Origin: CAVTWY01 sp963738615
GTDB taxonomy: Bacteria; Pseudomonadota; Gammaproteobacteria; Burkholderiales; Burkholderiaceae_C
Direction: 5' to 3'
Assembly (NCBI GenBank): GCA_963738615.1
Contig: CAVTXI010000004.1
Span: 310,001 to 374,000, forward strand
DNA length: 64,000 bases
A program made the translations under genes and the position numbers. How positions within the stretch are numbered: position 1 is the stretch's first letter; the number at the start of each line of letters is the position of its first letter. Below the pieces are notes generated by a model, which was not told the DNA's origin, did not search any database, and saw only the letters and a program-made list of their open reading frames with translations. Positions 60,575-64,000 of this stretch are shown piece after piece.

Positions 60575-61121
60575 ACGGCCCACCTCGCGCACGTCGCACA
60601 CCTCGATCACCACCACGCCATCGCCGAGGCCTCGCCGTGGATCGAGCGCTGGTCGTACCTCGTCAAACCGGGCGCGACCGTGCTCGACGTCGCCTGCGGC
60701 AGTGGTCGGCACGTGCGCTGGTTCGTGTCGCGGCTGGCGAAGGTCACGGGGGTGGATCGCGACGCCGCCGCCGTGGCTCCGTTGAAGAACGTGGCGCGCA
60801 TCGTCGTCGCCGACATCGAGAACGGCGCGTGGCCGTTGCGCGGCGAGACCTTCGACGCCGTGATCGTCACCAACTACCTGTGGCGCCCGCTGCTGCCGAC
60901 CATCATCGAGAGCGTGGCACCGGGCGGCGTGCTGCTGTACGAAACCTTCGGCCAGCAGCAGCCCGAGTTCGGGTCACCGAAGCGGCCCGATTTTCTGCTG
61001 CGCCCGCGCGAGCTGCTGCAGGTTGTCGAGGGCATGCACGTGCTGGCATACGAAGACATCGTGCTCGACGATCCCGATGCGCCATGTGCAGCGCGTCGCG
61101 GCGATTCGCGGCGCTCGCTGA
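60571..61121 (+). CDS. SAM-dependent methyltransferase, ends uncertain
   Basis: About 180 residues of class I methyltransferase: SPWIERWSYLVKPGATVLDV, the SAM loop LDVACGSGRHVRWF, VTGVDRDAAAVAPLKNVARI, and ESVAPGGVLLYETFGQQQPE. In the best frame no start codon lies between the previous stop and HHAIAEASPW; a TTG at 60571 in another frame plus one indel would supply it. At the 3' end a second indel near 61075 would give HVQRVAAIRGAR and a stop at 61121. Substrate unknown; it precedes dapA. Confidence 0.7.
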
Positions 61122-61178
61122 CGGCGCGGCGCGCGCCTAGAATCCGCGCTCCCGTACTTCACGCCACGTCCACGCCGC

Positions 61179-62060
61179 ATGGCACTCTTCTCAGGCAGCA
61201 TCGTCGCACTCGTCACGCCTTTCGCCGACGACGGCAGCGTGGATGAGTCGGCCCTGCGGCGGCTGATCGACTGGCACATCGCCGAAGGCACCAACTGCAT
61301 CTGCGTCGTCGGCACCACGGGCGAATCGCCGACGGTGTCGGTCGACGAGCACTGCGAAATCATCCGCATCGCCGTCGATCAGGCGAAGGGCCGCGTGCCC
61401 ATCATGGCCGGTGCCGGCGCCAACGCCACGTCCGAGGCGATCGAGCTCACGCGCTACGCCAAATCGGTCGGCGCGAAGGCCACGTTGCAGGTCGTGCCCT
61501 ACTACAACCGGCCTTCGCAGGAAGGCATGTACCGCCACTTCAAGGCCATCGCCGAAGCGGTGGACCTGCCGGTGATGCTCTACAACGTGCCCGGCCGCAC
61601 GGTGGCCGATATGCAGCACGACACGGTGCTGCGCCTGGCGCAGGTGCCCGGCATCATCGGCATCAAGGAAGCCAGCGGCAACATCGATCGCGCGGCGTGG
61701 TTGATCAAGCAGGCACCCAAGGGCTTCTCGATCCTCTCGGGTGACGACCAGACCGCGATCGGGTTGATGCTGCTGGGCGGCCACGGCAACATCAGCGTCA
61801 CCGCCAACGTTGCGCCACGCGCGATGAGCGAGTTGTGCGCGGCGGCCACGGCCGGCGATGCACTGCGCGCGCGCGCCATCCATCTGCGCCTGCTGGGCCT
61901 GCATCGTCACCTGTTCGACGAACCGAATCCGGTGCCCGTGAAGTGGGCAATGCAACGCATGGGCCTTTGCGGCGGCACGCTGCGGCTGCCGCTGGCGCCG
62001 CTGGCCGAGCGCTTTCACGCGCCGCTCGAGCAGGCGCTTCGCGACGCCGACATGCTTTGA
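61179..62060 (+). CDS. dapA: 4-hydroxy-tetrahydrodipicolinate synthase
   Basis: A 293-residue enzyme condensing pyruvate with aspartate semialdehyde in the diaminopimelate/lysine pathway. Active-site features: VVGTTGESPTVSVDEH, tyrosine in LYNVPGRTVADM, and Schiff-base lysine in GIIGIKEASGNIDRA. The frame is intact although genes on both sides are broken. Followed by bamC, the usual order in this bacterial order. Confidence 0.97.
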   Translation: MALFSGSIVALVTPFADDGSVDESALRRLIDWHIAEGTNCICVVGTTGESPTVSVDEHCEIIRIAVDQAKGRVPIMAGAGANATSEAIELTRYAKSVGAKATLQVVPYYNRPSQEGMYRHFKAIAEAVDLPVMLYNVPGRTVADMQHDTVLRLAQVPGIIGIKEASGNIDRAAWLIKQAPKGFSILSGDDQTAIGLMLLGGHGNISVTANVAPRAMSELCAAATAGDALRARAIHLRLLGLHRHLFDEPNPVPVKWAMQRMGLCGGTLRLPLAPLAERFHAPLEQALRDADML

Positions 62061-62137
62061 GCCGTTGTCTGTCACCACACCTCACCCGTCCGCGCGGCTC
62101 GCGCGGCGCACCTGCGCGTCAAGCGACGCCGACCACG

Positions 62138-63292
62138 ATGACCTTTCGCCACCCTGCCCCATTCCGCGCCGTTGCGTGCGCCTTGATGATGTCAACGCTG
62201 CTCGTCGCGCTCGCGGGTTGCGCGTCCACCGACAACATCTTCTCGAGCGACCGGCTCGACTACCGCAGCCAATCGACCAAGACGCCGACGCTCGAGGTGC
62301 CGCCTGACCTGACGCAACTCGCGCGCGACGGCCGCTACACGCCACAGGCCAGCGGGACGGTCAGCGCGTCGACGTTCACCAACCCCGCAGCCGCACCTGC
62401 GTCGCCACCGCTTCCAGCAGCGTCGCGCCCGCATCGCTGGGTGACTTCAAGATCGTGCGCGCAGGCAATCAGCGCTGGCTGGCGTCGGCACTGCCGGCCG
62501 AAAAGCTGTGGCCGCAACTGCGCAGCTTCTGGGTTGACCTTGGCTTCACGCTCACGGTCGACAGCGCCGAAACCGGCACCTTCGAAACTGGCTGGGCCGA
62601 GAACCGCGCGAAGATTCCCGAAGACATCATCAGGCGCACGCTGGGGCGCGTTTTCGATTCGCTTCTATTCGACCGGTGAACGCGACAAGTTCCGCATGCG
62701 CGTCGAACGTGTGGGTAGCGGCAGCGAGATCTACCTCACCCACTTCGGCACGGTCGAGGAGTTGGTCGGCTCGCTGAAGGAACGCACCGTGTGGACCGCG
62801 CGTCCGAATGACCCACAGCTCGAAGCCGAGTTGCTGCAACGCCTGATGGTCAAGCTGGGGGCCAAGCCCGACGACGCGAAGGCAGTGGTTGCAGGCGCCA
62901 CACCTGCCACGGCGGCTGCCGCGGCGCGTGCGCGCGAGGTTGCAGGCCAGCCCACCGCGACGGTGCAGGTCGACGACAACTTCGACCGCGCATGGCGTCG
63001 GGTGGGCGTGGCGCTGGACCGCAACGGCTTCACCGTCGAAGACCGCGACCGCTCCACCGGCACCTACTTCGTGCGCTACGCCGACCCACGCACCGCCGGG
63101 CAAGACGAGCCCAGCTTCCTGTCGCGGCTGTTCGGTGGCGCGCAAAGCGCCACCGGCCCGGCGCGCTACCGCGTGCAGGTCAAGGGCGAAGGTGAGCGCA
63201 GCACCGTCAGCATCCTCGACGGCCAAGGCGCACCCGAGCCCGGCGACGTGGGGCAGCGCATCGCGACGCTGCTGGTTGCCGAACTGCGCTGA
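62138..63292 (+). CDS. bamC: Outer membrane assembly lipoprotein BamC, two frame breaks
   Basis: About 384 residues of the BAM complex, which inserts beta-barrel proteins. Signal peptide and lipobox LLVALAGCAS, then DRLDYRSQSTKTPTLEVPPD, the N-terminal segment that binds BamD. After a break near 62415 the frame reads IVRAGNQRWLASALPAEKLW; after another near 62660 it returns with YSTGERDKFRMRVERVG. The second BamC domain, VDDNFDRAWRRVGVALDRNG to SILDGQGAPEPGDVG, is intact. Breaks are probably sequencing indels. Confidence 0.9.
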   Translation: MTFRHPAPFRAVACALMMSTLLVALAGCASTDNIFSSDRLDYRSQSTKTPTLEVPPDLTQLARDGRYTPQASGTVSASTFTNPAAAPASPPLPAASRPHRWVTSRSCAQAISAGWRRHCRPKSCGRNCAASGLTLASRSRSTAPKPAPSKLAGPRTARRFPKTSSGARWGAFSIRFYSTGERDKFRMRVERVGSGSEIYLTHFGTVEELVGSLKERTVWTARPNDPQLEAELLQRLMVKLGAKPDDAKAVVAGATPATAAAAARAREVAGQPTATVQVDDNFDRAWRRVGVALDRNGFTVEDRDRSTGTYFVRYADPRTAGQDEPSFLSRLFGGAQSATGPARYRVQVKGEGERSTVSILDGQGAPEPGDVGQRIATLLVAELR

Positions 63293-63309
63293 ATCGTCTC
63301 GGTCCGACG

Positions 63310-64000
63310 ATGCTGCGCTTCACCGTCCTGGGAAGCGGCAGCACCGGCAACGCCACACTGATCGAAGCGGGCGACGGCGCGCGACGCACGCGCGTGCTGA
63401 TCGACTGCGGGCTCACGACACGCGAACTCGCGCGCCGCCTCGCGCTGCGCGATGTGCACCTCGAAGACATCGACGCCGTCTTCGTCACCCACGAACACAG
63501 CGACCACGTCGGCTGCCTGCGCACCCTCGTACGTCGGCATCGCATCGCGGTGTGGACGAGCGAAGGCACCTGGCGCGGTGCCGACCGGCGGACACAGGCG
63601 CTCGACCCGCCGCCCTGCTTCGCGCGTGACGGTGACGCCATTCGCGTCGGCGCGCTCGAGCTGCGCTGCTTCGCCGTGCCACACGACGCCGCCGAACCGC
63701 TGCAAGTCGTCGCCAGCGACGGCGACCGCAGCCTGGGCATCGTCACCGACCTGGGCACGCCCGACCTGATGGTTGCCAGCCACCTGCAGGGCGTGCACGC
63801 GCTGATGCTCGAGTCGAACCACGACGAAGACATGCTTGCCAACGGCCCGTACCCGTTCTTCCTGCGACGACGCATCGCAGGCGACTTCGGGCACCTGGCC
63901 AATTCGCAAGCGGCTGTGCTGCTTCATGCGGTGGCGCACGACCGTCTCGAGCATGTGGTGGCGGCGCACCTGAGCAGACACAACAACCTGCCCTCACTCG
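63310..64000 (+). CDS. MBL-fold metallohydrolase, 3' partial
   Basis: The first 230 residues of a zinc hydrolase that runs off the window. It starts MLRFTVLGSGSTGNATLIEA and carries the metal motif VTHEHSDHVGC, with a further ligand region around LGIVTDLGTPD and LMLESNHDEDML. The layout matches YycJ/WalJ-type exo-nuclease-like hydrolases, commonly encoded after bamC in Burkholderiales. The visible frame is intact. Confidence 0.9.
   Translation, partial: MLRFTVLGSGSTGNATLIEAGDGARRTRVLIDCGLTTRELARRLALRDVHLEDIDAVFVTHEHSDHVGCLRTLVRRHRIAVWTSEGTWRGADRRTQALDPPPCFARDGDAIRVGALELRCFAVPHDAAEPLQVVASDGDRSLGIVTDLGTPDLMVASHLQGVHALMLESNHDEDMLANGPYPFFLRRRIAGDFGHLANSQAAVLLHAVAHDRLEHVVAAHLSRHNNLPSL

Overview
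The window is GC-rich, densely coded bacterial chromosome. Gene content points to a betaproteobacterium of the order Burkholderiales: dapA-bamC-MBL hydrolase in a row, ComEC/Rec2, ParC/ParE, ETF-ubiquinone oxidoreductase, ScoAB, and a MoxR-DUF58-TgpA-MltB cluster. Genus cannot be fixed from sequence alone. I saw no rRNA, tRNA, CRISPR array, insertion sequence or prophage.

Layout. (1) 1-8.1 kb: the 3' part of an Upf1-like SF1 helicase overlapping a UvrD-like helicase, then an exported prolyl oligopeptidase-type lipoprotein with rpiA, pyrD, and a J-domain protein. (2) 8.1-24.9 kb: an accessory locus built around two exported cysteine-protease homologues. On the minus strand run a TPR-CHAT protein, a caspase-like C14 protein 2 bp behind it, and two lipoproteins (one Ig-like/NHL). 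On the plus strand run a winged-helix/BTAD-AAA-TPR regulator, an ECF sigma factor, an overlapping single-pass membrane protein that may be its anti-sigma, and a third lipoprotein (Ig-like plus beta-propeller). A 49-residue secreted peptide with its own hairpin sits between regulator and sigma factor. (3) 25-35 kb: ordinary metabolism and regulation (AraC, SRPBCC, Uma2, ScoAB with a PAS-LuxR regulator, PepSY, thioesterase, YceH, SDR, ETF-QO, YiaA). (4) 35-41.7 kb: a worn accessory strip with a vapC fragment, a zinc metalloprotease fused to ten 49-residue propeller repeats, a LuxR regulator, a truncated winged-helix protein, a frameshifted exported protein and a complete VapBC pair. (5) 41.7-53 kb: MscS channel, histone-deacetylase-like amidohydrolase, MoxR/DUF58/TgpA/MltB, several small minus-strand genes, and ComEC. 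(6) 53-64 kb: RidA, DsbB, ParC, GNAT, ParE, MFS transporter, small membrane protein, methyltransferase, DapA, BamC and the start of an MBL hydrolase.

Most genes between 53.2 and 61.2 kb, and bamC beyond dapA, are split by one-base frame changes, including parC and parE, which cannot all be dead. Isolated breaks also occur near 13.39, 17.96, 40.25, 40.44, 41.95 and 48.93 kb. Many lie in or beside G or C runs, so I read them mainly as indel errors in the assembly and give full gene spans.

The part most worth study is region 2. Secreted CHAT and caspase-type proteases, a sigma factor with a membrane-spanning partner, a multidomain regulator and paralogous ligand-binding-type lipoproteins look like the parts of an envelope-to-transcription signalling circuit. 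That link is inferred from gene order and domains, not demonstrated.
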